Shown here: piece after piece, positions 7,437 through 16,382 of the stretch
Position numbering within the stretch: the stretch's first letter is position 1
How the letters are laid out: each line of letters starts with the position of its first letter
Assembly (NCBI GenBank): GCA_001915575.1
Contig: MNQT01000023.1
Span: 186,001-250,000 of the forward strand
Origin: Bacteroides sp. CAG:1060_57_27
GTDB lineage: Bacteria; Bacteroidota; Bacteroidia; Bacteroidales; UBA932
Direction of reading: 5' to 3'
Length of the DNA stretch: 64,000 nt
Position numbers and translations under genes: made by a program
Notes under the pieces: model-generated
Databases searched by the model: none
The model's input: only the letters and a program-made list of their open reading frames with translations
Told to the model about the DNA's origin: nothing

Positions 7437-10084
7437 AGCTTAATTCTGCATGTAAGGCCGTAGTAAAAGGCCGGCGTGAAAATGGCGCCGACCCCGGTAG
7501 CCATGGAGACCACATAGGGCCGGGCGTTGGTGAAGTTGTTGGCGAAGAACGACAGGCTCACCGCGTCGCCTATCTCCTTGGTGACGCTCAGGTTGGCCGA
7601 AGCGTACGCACCGTATCCGTCCTGGGCGAAAAGGTAGTCGTTGGACGGCCTCACCACGAGGTCGCGGAACTCGTCCTGCTCCTTGTTGCGGTCGGTGAAG
7701 AAATGCAGGGTCTGCCCGCCGTCCTCGACGGTCAGGTAGGCCGTCGGATAGACCACGTCGGTCTGGCCCGAGGGAAGGTTGAGCGAGCGCGAGAAGAGCG
7801 ACGCCTCGATCCTCACCGTTATCACCAGCCGCGCCTCGGGGATATGCGTAATGGAGGTAAGGTTGGCGTTCAGCGAAGACGACACTTCGCCCCTTATCAT
7901 CAGGTTGCTGTTGCCGCCGTTCGCATAGACCCCTACATAGGGATAGGAACGGGAGGGTATCGTGGGATGCGACCAGCCTTCGTTATAGTAATAGTACGGA
8001 CTGCTGTCGTCGGTCCTGCTCCAGGAGTAGGCCGCATCGAGGCGGAAGGAGGTGCGCAGCGGCCGTATCTGGGGGAAGTCCACGGTCAGTTCGGCTCCGC
8101 TGCGGTACACCGGGGCCCCGTTGTCCTGCCTCGCGACGGCGACGAAGGTCTTGTCGAGCAGGCCGTCCCTGTCAAGTTCCAGATAGCGGTAGCTGTTGGA
8201 GAACTTGTAGGGGTTGCGGGTTATGTTCAGATAACCCACGAGCGAAAGGCCTATCCCGCCGAGCGAGGCGTCGAGCCCGAGTTCGGCGTTCTCGTTGCGC
8301 TGCCATTTCAGGTCCGGATTGTACTCTATGGGACAGGGCTGGGTATAGTACCTGTAGTAGAGATGCCCGTCGTCGTAGCCGCTGGATACGAGTATGTCCC
8401 TGTAGCGCGGCTCGGGATAGAGTATGTAGAACGAGGGCAGTTTCTCGGCGAGTCCCCAGCCGGCCCTCAGGGAGAGGTTCCTGCCTATGTCGTACCGGAT
8501 GTTCATGCGGGGGGAGAGGGAACCCACGTCCGAGTAGCGCGTGCCTTTGACGAAGATCCTGTCGTAGCGCAGTCCGGCGGTGAACCTCAGGCCGAAGGGG
8601 AAGCTGAAATCCTCCTCGGCATAGGCCGACAGCGTATGCATGAACGGATACTCGGAATAGTCGCGCGGCCTGAAGCCGTTCTCGGCGAGGGACGGGTCGA
8701 GATAGTATTCGCCCTTTCCCACATTGCCGGAAGCCTTCCACTGCAGGCCGGCCTTGAACGCGCTGCGCATGCCGTTCCAGCGGCGGTTGAGCGTGTATTT
8801 CAGAGAAGCGCCCGCATCGAGTTCCCGGGAGTCGGTCATGGCGTCGGAATAGTATTCGCCCTCCGGAAGCAGCACGGCATAGCTGTAGCCTTCCTGCTCG
8901 GAATGCACGGCCGGCAGGGCCGAGGCGGCCGAGTTGTACTTGTGGTGGTGCGAGAGGTTGTCGGCATAGTTGAGATATGCGTCGAAATTCAGGTTGGTGA
9001 CCCAGGAGCGGTTCAGCAGCCATGTGAGCGAAGTGTTGGCTCTCAGGGTGTTGTCCCTCGCCTTGGAGTATTCGCCCTTGAACGCGTCGGGATCGTCCTT
9101 GCTGTCCATGCCGCCTATGTTGCCGTTGAGCCCGAGCTCGAAGCGCAGCCCTCCGTCGAAATTGTTGGACCACACCGCCCCGATGCCCCTCCTGGTGTAT
9201 GATTCATAGGGGGACGTGAGCTTCTTGGTGGCGTTCGCCCATTCCGCGCTGAGGTTCAGTATTCCGGCCTTCGCGCCCAGGTCTATGCCCTTCGAGAGCG
9301 AGGCCTGGTATGTCCTCGGATTCACCGAGAATGTCACGCTGAGCGGAGACTTGCCCCTCTTCGTGCGTATCCTCACCATGCCGCTGCCGAGGTCGCCGTA
9401 TTCCGCAGAAGGGACTCCGGATATCACCTCCACCGACTCAACGTTGTCTACCGCGATACTGCGCGTATCGACTCCCGTCATCTCGCCGAAGCCGGCGTTG
9501 TTGCCTATACGCACTCCGTCGACCTCGACGGCGGTGGAGAATGCCGCATTGCCCGCCGCGGTGCCGCCCGAGCGCACGGAGAAACTCGACGCCGCAGTAA
9601 GGTCGGGATTGGAGGTCCTGCCGCCCGGCAGCAGCGCCGCCATGTCGGTCATATTGCTCAGCTGCAGGTGGTCGAGGGCGTTGCGCCCGATGTCGTGGGA
9701 AGTACCTATACCGTCTTTCGGCCTCTGCGCCGTCACCACTACCTCCTGGAGCGCGAGGCTGCTCTCCTTCATCCTGATTTCGAAGTTGTCGATGTCCCGC
9801 GAGACGGTCATCGTCAGGGAGTAGTCCACATATCCCAGCAGGGTCGCCCTGAGGTCGTACTCGCCGCCCTGTACCCCTTCTATCAGGAAAGTACCGTCCT
9901 CGCCGCTGATAGCCCACAGTTCGTCGATGTTCACGACGACGCCCGCGAGGGACTCGCCCGACGACGCATCGTACACCCTGCCACCGACCCTGAAGTCCCG
10001 AGGGGCGGCAGCGCCGTCGAGGCACCACGCACAAAGCAGGAACGCGGAAAAGGCTGCGAACTTGACTTTCTTAGGGCTGTCCAT
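7433..10084 (-). CDS. TonB-dependent outer-membrane receptor with carboxypeptidase-like N-terminal domain
   Basis: 883 residues from ATG 10084 (MDSPKKVKFAAFSAF). After the signal peptide comes a CarboxypepD_reg-like domain (GGRVYDASSGESLAGVVV). The plug domain follows (LQEVVVTAQRP, EVDGVRIG, NVESVEVISGVPSAEYGDLGSGMVRI), then the barrel, ending in ITCRIKL-like residues (GLTCRIKL). No SusD partner is present, so this is not a standard polysaccharide locus. It is the first gene of a four-gene operon with DUF4876, DUF6850 and BACON-FISUMP genes. The promoter is at 10121-10128. The imported ligand is unknown; a metal or cofactor is one possibility among others. Confidence 0.95.
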   Translation of the reverse strand: MDSPKKVKFAAFSAFLLCAWCLDGAAAPRDFRVGGRVYDASSGESLAGVVVNIDELWAISGEDGTFLIEGVQGGEYDLRATLLGYVDYSLTMTVSRDIDNFEIRMKESSLALQEVVVTAQRPKDGIGTSHDIGRNALDHLQLSNMTDMAALLPGGRTSNPDLTAASSFSVRSGGTAAGNAAFSTAVEVDGVRIGNNAGFGEMTGVDTRSIAVDNVESVEVISGVPSAEYGDLGSGMVRIRTKRGKSPLSVTFSVNPRTYQASLSKGIDLGAKAGILNLSAEWANATKKLTSPYESYTRRGIGAVWSNNFDGGLRFELGLNGNIGGMDSKDDPDAFKGEYSKARDNTLRANTSLTWLLNRSWVTNLNFDAYLNYADNLSHHHKYNSAASALPAVHSEQEGYSYAVLLPEGEYYSDAMTDSRELDAGASLKYTLNRRWNGMRSAFKAGLQWKASGNVGKGEYYLDPSLAENGFRPRDYSEYPFMHTLSAYAEEDFSFPFGLRFTAGLRYDRIFVKGTRYSDVGSLSPRMNIRYDIGRNLSLRAGWGLAEKLPSFYILYPEPRYRDILVSSGYDDGHLYYRYYTQPCPIEYNPDLKWQRNENAELGLDASLGGIGLSLVGYLNITRNPYKFSNSYRYLELDRDGLLDKTFVAVARQDNGAPVYRSGAELTVDFPQIRPLRTSFRLDAAYSWSRTDDSSPYYYYNEGWSHPTIPSRSYPYVGVYANGGNSNLMIRGEVSSSLNANLTSITHIPEARLVITVRIEASLFSRSLNLPSGQTDVVYPTAYLTVEDGGQTLHFFTDRNKEQDEFRDLVVRPSNDYLFAQDGYGAYASANLSVTKEIGDAVSLSFFANNFTNARPYVVSMATGVGAIFTPAFYYGLTCRIKL

Positions 10085-10120
10085 ACACTCTAACTTATGG
10101 AAAAACACTACACTCTACCG

Positions 10121-10128
10121 CAAATTTA
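10121..10128 (-). promoter_or_regulatory. -7 box of the TonB receptor operon
   Basis: The minus strand reads TAAATTTG, matching TAnnTTTG, 37 bases before the receptor start. A TTTG (CAAA on plus, 10147-10150) lies 18 bases upstream and fits the -33 element. Confidence 0.6.
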
Positions 10129-10221
10129 GCCAGTTTCACCGATAATCAAAGGCAGCGCCTGCATTTTCATTATTTTTAAGTATTTCCAAGGCATTTACTT
10201 GACTTTTTTTGAGATTCTTCT

Positions 10222-10229
10222 CATCTTTG
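10222..10229 (+). promoter_or_regulatory. Probable -7 box of the S46-M3 peptidase gene
   Basis: CATCTTTG differs from TAnnTTTG at one position; TTG at 10199-10201 lies 20 bases upstream as a -33 element. The same CATCTTTG variant precedes the lipoprotein gene at 63426 on the other strand. Confidence 0.45.
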
Positions 10230-10255
10230 AAAACTATGAAGTTCTCGCTATGGAC

Positions 10256-13200
10256 ATGAAAAGGAAATTCTTATCGATCGCCCTCTGCCTGCTGCCTTTT
10301 GCCGCCCACGCCGACGAAGGAATGTGGATGGTCAACGCCCTTTCCGAGGCACTGGTGAGGAACATGCAGGCCTCGGGCCTGAAACTCGATGCCGGGGAGA
10401 TATACAGCGAAGACGAAGTTTCGCTCAAGGACGCGATAGTGTCCCTCGACTTCGGCTGCACGGGCAGCATGGTCTCCGAGCGGGGACTGCTCATAACCAA
10501 CCACCACTGCGCGTATTCCGACATACACGCCCTCAGCACCGCCGGACATAACTACCTCGAAGACGGCTTCTTCGCGAAATCGGAGCAGGAGGAGATATAC
10601 ATTCCCGGCAAGAGCGCCTACTTCCTCAAGAAGGTGCTCGACGTCACCGACGAAGTCAACACCCTGATAGAGGAGGAGGCAGCGGCGGGAAGGCCCCACG
10701 GCAGCCGCAGGATAAGCAGCATAATAGAAAGGAAATACTCGACGGCCACCGGCTACGACGCCTCGCTCAGCAGCATGTGGGCGGGATCAAGATACTATCT
10801 CGCACTGTACGAGGTCTACACCGACATCCGCCTGGTTGCGGCGCCTCCCGTGAGCATCGCGGCGTTCGGCGGGGACATAGACAACTGGGAATGGCCGCAG
10901 CACAAGTGCGACTTCGCGCTGTACCGCATATATGCCGGGGCGGACGGCCGTCCCGCGGAGCATTCCGAGGGCAACCTGCCCCTCAGGCCGGCGAAATACC
11001 TCCAGATAAGTACCGAAGGCGTGCAGCCCGGAGACTTCACGATGATAATGGGCTATCCGGGAAGCACCGCGAGATACTCCTCGGAGGCGAAAGTAGACTA
11101 CAGGGCCTCGCTCGCCCTGCCCATAAGCAACAGGGTGCGCGCCGACCAGATGCGCATAATGAAGTCCTGGATGGACGCCGATCCCGGGATAAGGCTCAAA
11201 TATTCCGACAGGTATTTCTCCCTGAGCAACGTGCAGGAGAACGACGAGGGCTTCGTGCAGAACGTGCGGCGCTTCGACGTGCCGAAGCGGATAAGGCGCG
11301 AGGACCGCAGGCTCCGGCGCTCCGAAAGGGAGCTCTTCCGCGAGCTCGACGACACATACCGCGAAGTGCGTGAAGCCGAGAAGAACCGCATATACTACCG
11401 CGAGACCATAGTACGCGGCACGCAGCTCGGCCTGATAGCGATGCGGCTGAGGAACTCCCGCAGCCCGCTCGACATGGAGGAGCAGTACGCCGGCATCGAC
11501 CTCAGGGTCGAGAAAGACCTGTTCAGGTATTGCCTCCAGACCTATTTCGAGAATGTCGACAGCAGCTACTGGGGTCCCTTCCAGAAAGAGACATATGCCC
11601 GCTACGGCAACGACTGGGACGCGATGTGCGACGCCTTGTGGACAGACAGGCCGATGACTGTGGACGACGGGATATACAAGTTCTTCAACGACGTGCAGAT
11701 ACGCGCGTTCAACGATGTGATCGACGGCATCGAGGGAGACAGGGACCGCACCGTACTCGACAGGGAATATACCCGTGCGAAGTACCGTATGCGCCTTGGA
11801 CGCGGGGAGGCCCAGTATCCCGACGCGAACTCCACTATGCGCCTGACCTACGGCGAGGTCGGAAGTTTCGAGCGTGACGGCATCATGCTGCCATGGCAGA
11901 CCACGGCATCCGGAATACTCGCGAAGGAGGATCCCGGCTCATACGACTTCCATCTGCCGCCAGCATGGAAGGAGGCCCTCGAAAAGAGCATAGCCTCAGG
12001 CGAAGACCTCCCCGTCGACTTCCTGACCGACAACGACATCACGGGAGGCAATTCGGGCAGTCCGGTACTCGACGCCGAGGGAAGGCTCGTGGGACTCGCG
12101 TTCGACGGCAACAAGGAATCCCTCGCATCGGACGTATACTGGACGGAAGGATACAACAAGTGCGTGAACGTAGACATACGCTTCGTGCTGTGGACACTGC
12201 GCAACTACATGCACGCAGACTACATACTGGATGAACTAAGCATAGACGGAATGAAAGAAATGGAGAATCCCCTGCTTGCGGAATCGACGCTCCCCTACGG
12301 AGCCCCGCAGTTCGACAGGATAAGGCCGGAACACTACATGCCGGCATTCAAGGAGGCCATGGCCGAGGGACGTGCCGAGATAGACGCGATAACTTCCAAC
12401 CCGGAGGCTCCGACATTTGCAAACACCATAGAGGCGCTGGAATACTCGGGACGCACGCTCGACCGCGTGAGCAACATATTCTACAACCTGCTCGAGGCCG
12501 ACACCAACCCCCAGATGCAGCAGATTGCGGAACAGCTCGCACCCCTGATGAACGAATACTCGATGTACATATCGCTCAACGGGGAGCTGTTCAAAAGGGT
12601 AAGGGCCGTATGGGACAATCGCGGGAGCCTTTCCCTGGACAAGGACCAGCAGAAACTCCTGGAGGACACCTACCTCTCGTTCAGGCGCAACGGAGCCGAG
12701 CTGTCGCCCGAAGACAAGGAAACCCTTACGAAATACCGCGAGGAACTCTCGCTGCTCACTCTCCAGTTCAGCAACAACGCCCTGGCCGCGACCAACGCCT
12801 GGACCCTGCATGTCGAGGACGAGGACGGCCTCGCAGGCCTGCCCGGATATGTCAGGGACATGGGAGCGTCGCTTGCAGCGGAAAAGGGCGTACAGGGCTG
12901 GCTTTTCGACCTCTCCCAGCCGGTATACTCCGCCTTCATGAAATATAGCGGCAGGCCCGACCTACGCAAGGAATACTACATAGCCTACAACTCGAGGGCG
13001 TTCGGCGGAGAGTTCGACAACAGCGGCATCTGCCGCCGCATCGCCAATCTCAGGCTGGAGACCGCCAGGCTGCTCGGCTACGACAGCTACGACGCCTATG
13101 TGCTCGAAGAAAGGATGGCCAAGGACAGGGCCGGCGTCGACAGGCTCCTGGAGACGCTTATGGAGCCCTCGCTTCCCGCGGCAAGGCAGGAAATGGCGGA

Positions 13201-14296
13201 GCTGCTTTCATACGCCGCGGACAACGGATACACCGGGGACTGCATGCAGCCCTGGGACTACTCATACTGGTCGGAAAGATACAGGGAGAGCCGGTACTCC
13301 CTCTCGGAAGAAATGCTCAAGCCCTATTTCCAGCTGGATTCCTGCATAGAGGCCGTATTCGGACTCGCGACCCGGCTCTACGGGCTGCAGTTCACTCCCA
13401 GGCCCGACATCCCGGGCTACCACCCCGACGTAAGGGTCTATGAAGTCTGCGACTCAGACGGCAGGCATCTGGCGCTGTTCTACGCCGACTTCTTCCCGCG
13501 CGAGAGCAAGAGGGGCGGTGCGTGGATGACCACATTCCGCGGACAGAGCATCGAGAACGGGGTGGAGACACGCCCGCTGGTAAGCATAGTGACGAACTTC
13601 ACCAAGCCTTCCTCCGACGCCCCCGCGCTGCTCACCCACTATGAACTCACCACTTTCCTGCACGAGTTCGGGCACTCCCTGCACGCGATAATGGCAGAGG
13701 GCCGCTATCCTTCACTCACCGGCACCAACGTGGCCTGGGACTTCGTGGAACTGCCCTCGCAGATCATGGAGAACTGGGCTTACGAGCCCGGATACCTCAA
13801 ACCCTTCGCAAGGCACTACCTGACCGGCGAAGAGATTCCGGACGAATATATCGCGAGCCTCGTCGAGGCCAGGAACTACATGGCGGCATACGCCCAGGTG
13901 CGCCAGCTCCAGTACGGGATGATCGACCTCGCATGGAACGCCGTCAAGGAACCGATAGAGCTTGGTGCCAAGGAGGTGGAGGCTGCGGCCGTAGCCCCTT
14001 ACGAAGTAATGCCCGACGTGCCTGAATGCTGCATGTCGACATCATTCTCGCATATATTCTCCGGCGGATACGCCGCAGGCTACTATTCGTACAAATGGGC
14101 CGAGGTGCTCGCCGCGGACGCATACGGCGCCTTCATCGAAAACGGCATCTTCAGCCGCGAAACCGCGGACTCGTTCCGCAGGAACATACTCAGCAGGGGC
14201 GGAAGCGAGGACGAGGCCGTGCTGTACCGCAACTTCCGCGGACACGACCCCGACCCCGGCGCCCTGCTGGACAAGCTCGGAATCAAACATGACTGA
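10256..14296 (+). CDS. Secreted double peptidase: S46 dipeptidyl-peptidase (DPP7-like) fused to M3 oligopeptidase (Dcp-like)
   Basis: One uninterrupted frame of 1,346 residues from ATG 10256 (MKRKFLSIALCLLPFAAHA signal peptide); ATG 10250 is an alternative. Residues about 20-660 are S46: TNHHC (His83/84) and GGNSGSP with nucleophile Ser600. Gly618 lies 18 residues after that Ser, the position that is Gly in DPP7 and Arg in DPP11, so hydrophobic P1 preference is expected. Residues about 666-1346 are a full M3 domain (NPLLAES start, HEFGH zinc site at 1136-1140, later ENW and SFSHIFSGGYAAGYYSY). The M3 part has no signal peptide of its own. Inference: the two halves trim dipeptides from opposite ends of periplasmic peptides. 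I know of no standard family with this fusion. Confidence 0.9.
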   Translation: MKRKFLSIALCLLPFAAHADEGMWMVNALSEALVRNMQASGLKLDAGEIYSEDEVSLKDAIVSLDFGCTGSMVSERGLLITNHHCAYSDIHALSTAGHNYLEDGFFAKSEQEEIYIPGKSAYFLKKVLDVTDEVNTLIEEEAAAGRPHGSRRISSIIERKYSTATGYDASLSSMWAGSRYYLALYEVYTDIRLVAAPPVSIAAFGGDIDNWEWPQHKCDFALYRIYAGADGRPAEHSEGNLPLRPAKYLQISTEGVQPGDFTMIMGYPGSTARYSSEAKVDYRASLALPISNRVRADQMRIMKSWMDADPGIRLKYSDRYFSLSNVQENDEGFVQNVRRFDVPKRIRREDRRLRRSERELFRELDDTYREVREAEKNRIYYRETIVRGTQLGLIAMRLRNSRSPLDMEEQYAGIDLRVEKDLFRYCLQTYFENVDSSYWGPFQKETYARYGNDWDAMCDALWTDRPMTVDDGIYKFFNDVQIRAFNDVIDGIEGDRDRTVLDREYTRAKYRMRLGRGEAQYPDANSTMRLTYGEVGSFERDGIMLPWQTTASGILAKEDPGSYDFHLPPAWKEALEKSIASGEDLPVDFLTDNDITGGNSGSPVLDAEGRLVGLAFDGNKESLASDVYWTEGYNKCVNVDIRFVLWTLRNYMHADYILDELSIDGMKEMENPLLAESTLPYGAPQFDRIRPEHYMPAFKEAMAEGRAEIDAITSNPEAPTFANTIEALEYSGRTLDRVSNIFYNLLEADTNPQMQQIAEQLAPLMNEYSMYISLNGELFKRVRAVWDNRGSLSLDKDQQKLLEDTYLSFRRNGAELSPEDKETLTKYREELSLLTLQFSNNALAATNAWTLHVEDEDGLAGLPGYVRDMGASLAAEKGVQGWLFDLSQPVYSAFMKYSGRPDLRKEYYIAYNSRAFGGEFDNSGICRRIANLRLETARLLGYDSYDAYVLEERMAKDRAGVDRLLETLMEPSLPAARQEMAELLSYAADNGYTGDCMQPWDYSYWSERYRESRYSLSEEMLKPYFQLDSCIEAVFGLATRLYGLQFTPRPDIPGYHPDVRVYEVCDSDGRHLALFYADFFPRESKRGGAWMTTFRGQSIENGVETRPLVSIVTNFTKPSSDAPALLTHYELTTFLHEFGHSLHAIMAEGRYPSLTGTNVAWDFVELPSQIMENWAYEPGYLKPFARHYLTGEEIPDEYIASLVEARNYMAAYAQVRQLQYGMIDLAWNAVKEPIELGAKEVEAAAVAPYEVMPDVPECCMSTSFSHIFSGGYAAGYYSYKWAEVLAADAYGAFIENGIFSRETADSFRRNILSRGGSEDEAVLYRNFRGHDPDPGALLDKLGIKHD

Positions 14297-14313
14297 CATA
14301 AATCCGGACCGAC

Positions 14314-16362
14314 ATGGCTAAAAGATCGACAATCAGGGGCAACTGGCCCAAGTACCTCCTCCAGTGGGGATCGCTCGCAGCGCTGATATTCTTCTTCAGC
14401 GGACTCTACACCCTGCTCTTCCCCAAGGCTGAGCCGGCAGACCCGGAAAGATACTGCCCGTTCGGCGGACTGGAAGCCCTCGGCACCTACCTCGCCAGCG
14501 ACACCCTTCCCTGCTCGATGACCTCGGTGCAGATAGTCATGGGCATAGCCCTGGCAGCGGCCGTAGTCCTGTTCGGAAAACTGTTCTGCGCCTACCTCTG
14601 CCCTATAGGCACCGTCGAGGACCTGCTCAAGAAGCTGCGCGGGGCCATGGGCTTCAAGGGAGTCGTGGTCAGGGACGGCAGCGTGGCCGACAAGCTGCTC
14701 AGGCTCGTCAAGTATGTGCTGCTGTTCGTCACCTTCCGCATCACCATGGAGACGAGCGAGCTGTTCTGCAAGAACTTCGACCCCTACTACGCGGCAGCCA
14801 CCGGGTTCAAGGGAGAGATCACCCTCTGGGCATCCCTCGCGACGCTCGCCGTGGTATTGCTGTTCGGGCTCGTCATAGACCGCTTCTGGTGCAAATATGT
14901 CTGCCCCCTCGGAGCCGTCTCCAACACGCTGAAGTTCTGGGAGTGGGTGCTGCTGACAGTGGCGGTTTACTGGGTACTCTCGCTTCTCGGGCTCGGCATT
15001 CCCTGGATATGGCTGCTGGGAGCGCTCTGCCTGGTGGGATATCTGCTCGAGATACTGAGCGGCAAGCCGAAACTGCAGCTGCTGGGAGTCATAGTCAACG
15101 AGACGAAGTGCACGCGTTCGTGCCGCTCGTGCGTCAAGAACTGTCCCTATAACATCGACGTACCCTCGTTCAGGGGCAAGGTCAACGCCGTAGACTGCAT
15201 GCTGTGCGGCGAATGTCTCGCCTCCTGCCCGACCGGAGCCTTGAGCGTAGGAGTCAAGTCAGGCCCGAGCCCCAAGGCATCCAGGTTCACCAGGTTCCTG
15301 CCCGCGATTATCGCGGTAGTGCTCGTAGCGGCGGCTTACATCGTCGGAGGCAGGTTCGAACTGCCCACGATCGACGAGAAATGGGGCATAACGGAGGACA
15401 TGCAGATTGAGACCGTCACCCTCGAGGGTCTGAAGTCGGTAAAGTGCTTCAGCAGTTCCAAGGCCTTCAAGGCGAAAATGGAGAACGTTCCCGGAGTGCA
15501 TGGCGTGAAGACCTATGTCGGCAGCCACAGGGTAGTCGTATCGTTCGACCCCTCGAGGACCAGCGCCGAGAAGATACAGCAGGAGGCCTTCGTGCCGTCG
15601 ACCTTCAGGGTCAGCAGCCCCGACCCCGCGCTCTATCCCCGGGTCAAGAGGCTTACGCTCCGCACCGAGGGCATGTACGACCGCATGGACCTCAACTATC
15701 TCGGAATGCAGATGCGGCTCACCGGAAAGAAGATCTTCGGGCTCGAGTCCGTCTATGACTGCCCGCTGATAATCTATGTATACATGGATCCCGCCGAACA
15801 GCTCGACGAGGACTGGTTTAGGCAGACCGTCGAGAAGAAGACCCTCGACATGCCCGCAAGCGGAGGCAGCGTCAGGGAGATACCCCTCGACTTCGAGTTC
15901 ATAAGGCTCGAGAAAGAGGAGAGCACGATGCCGATTGCGGAATACCTCGACATGATGTTCGACCACTTCAAGGCCGAGTATAACGGACGCTACGAAGAGG
16001 ACGGGCAGACCGTGGTCAGGAAGCGCAGCGAGGTCTATGCCGGGCAGCCCCAGTGGATATACCGCATCTCCGACCAGAACTACGAGAAGCCGATAGTAAT
16101 GCGCGGACTGCCCTACCTGAGCAACCACCTCTCCAAGGAGGAGGGAGTCATAGGCACCTACCTGACCCTCGACGACAGTCTCGTGCCCTGCCTCGAGATA
16201 AGGTTCGCCGCGCCCATGACCGAGGACAGGCTCTGGGAGCTGATGAACATGGACACATGGACCATCACCTATTCGGAAGACGACGTGCGCGAGGAGAGCG
16301 CGAAGATGAGCTTCAAGGAAAAGGGCGTCTGCCTGCCCTATACGGCAGAGGACGCGGAATAA
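14314..16362 (+). CDS. Membrane 4Fe-4S ferredoxin-type protein with C-terminal HMA-like domain (NosR/CcoG-like)
   Basis: 682 residues. The N-terminal part has about six membrane helices with two CP motifs (CAYLCPIGTVEDL and CKYVCPLGAVSN), as in NapH/CcoG/NosR-type proteins. Two ferredoxin motifs follow (CTRSCRSCVKNCP and CMLCGECLASCP). After one more helix, residues about 350-460 resemble a heavy-metal-associated fold (VTLEGLKSVKCFSSSKAF, VPGVHGVKTYVG, RVVVSFDPSRTSAEKI) but without its CxxC pair. It follows the peptidase by 17 bases. Role in electron transfer across the membrane is inferred; partner and donor are unknown. Confidence 0.8.
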   Translation: MAKRSTIRGNWPKYLLQWGSLAALIFFFSGLYTLLFPKAEPADPERYCPFGGLEALGTYLASDTLPCSMTSVQIVMGIALAAAVVLFGKLFCAYLCPIGTVEDLLKKLRGAMGFKGVVVRDGSVADKLLRLVKYVLLFVTFRITMETSELFCKNFDPYYAAATGFKGEITLWASLATLAVVLLFGLVIDRFWCKYVCPLGAVSNTLKFWEWVLLTVAVYWVLSLLGLGIPWIWLLGALCLVGYLLEILSGKPKLQLLGVIVNETKCTRSCRSCVKNCPYNIDVPSFRGKVNAVDCMLCGECLASCPTGALSVGVKSGPSPKASRFTRFLPAIIAVVLVAAAYIVGGRFELPTIDEKWGITEDMQIETVTLEGLKSVKCFSSSKAFKAKMENVPGVHGVKTYVGSHRVVVSFDPSRTSAEKIQQEAFVPSTFRVSSPDPALYPRVKRLTLRTEGMYDRMDLNYLGMQMRLTGKKIFGLESVYDCPLIIYVYMDPAEQLDEDWFRQTVEKKTLDMPASGGSVREIPLDFEFIRLEKEESTMPIAEYLDMMFDHFKAEYNGRYEEDGQTVVRKRSEVYAGQPQWIYRISDQNYEKPIVMRGLPYLSNHLSKEEGVIGTYLTLDDSLVPCLEIRFAAPMTEDRLWELMNMDTWTITYSEDDVREESAKMSFKEKGVCLPYTAEDAE

Positions 16363-16382
16363 ACGGTAAAAACATATACTGA

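Noticed and set aside
293..9202. Long plus-strand frames opposite the ABC transporter, DUF6850 and TonB receptor genes (for example 293-1693, 5315-6280 and 7703-9202)
   Set aside because: All are shadows of genes with domain evidence on the other strand and lack signal or family motifs.
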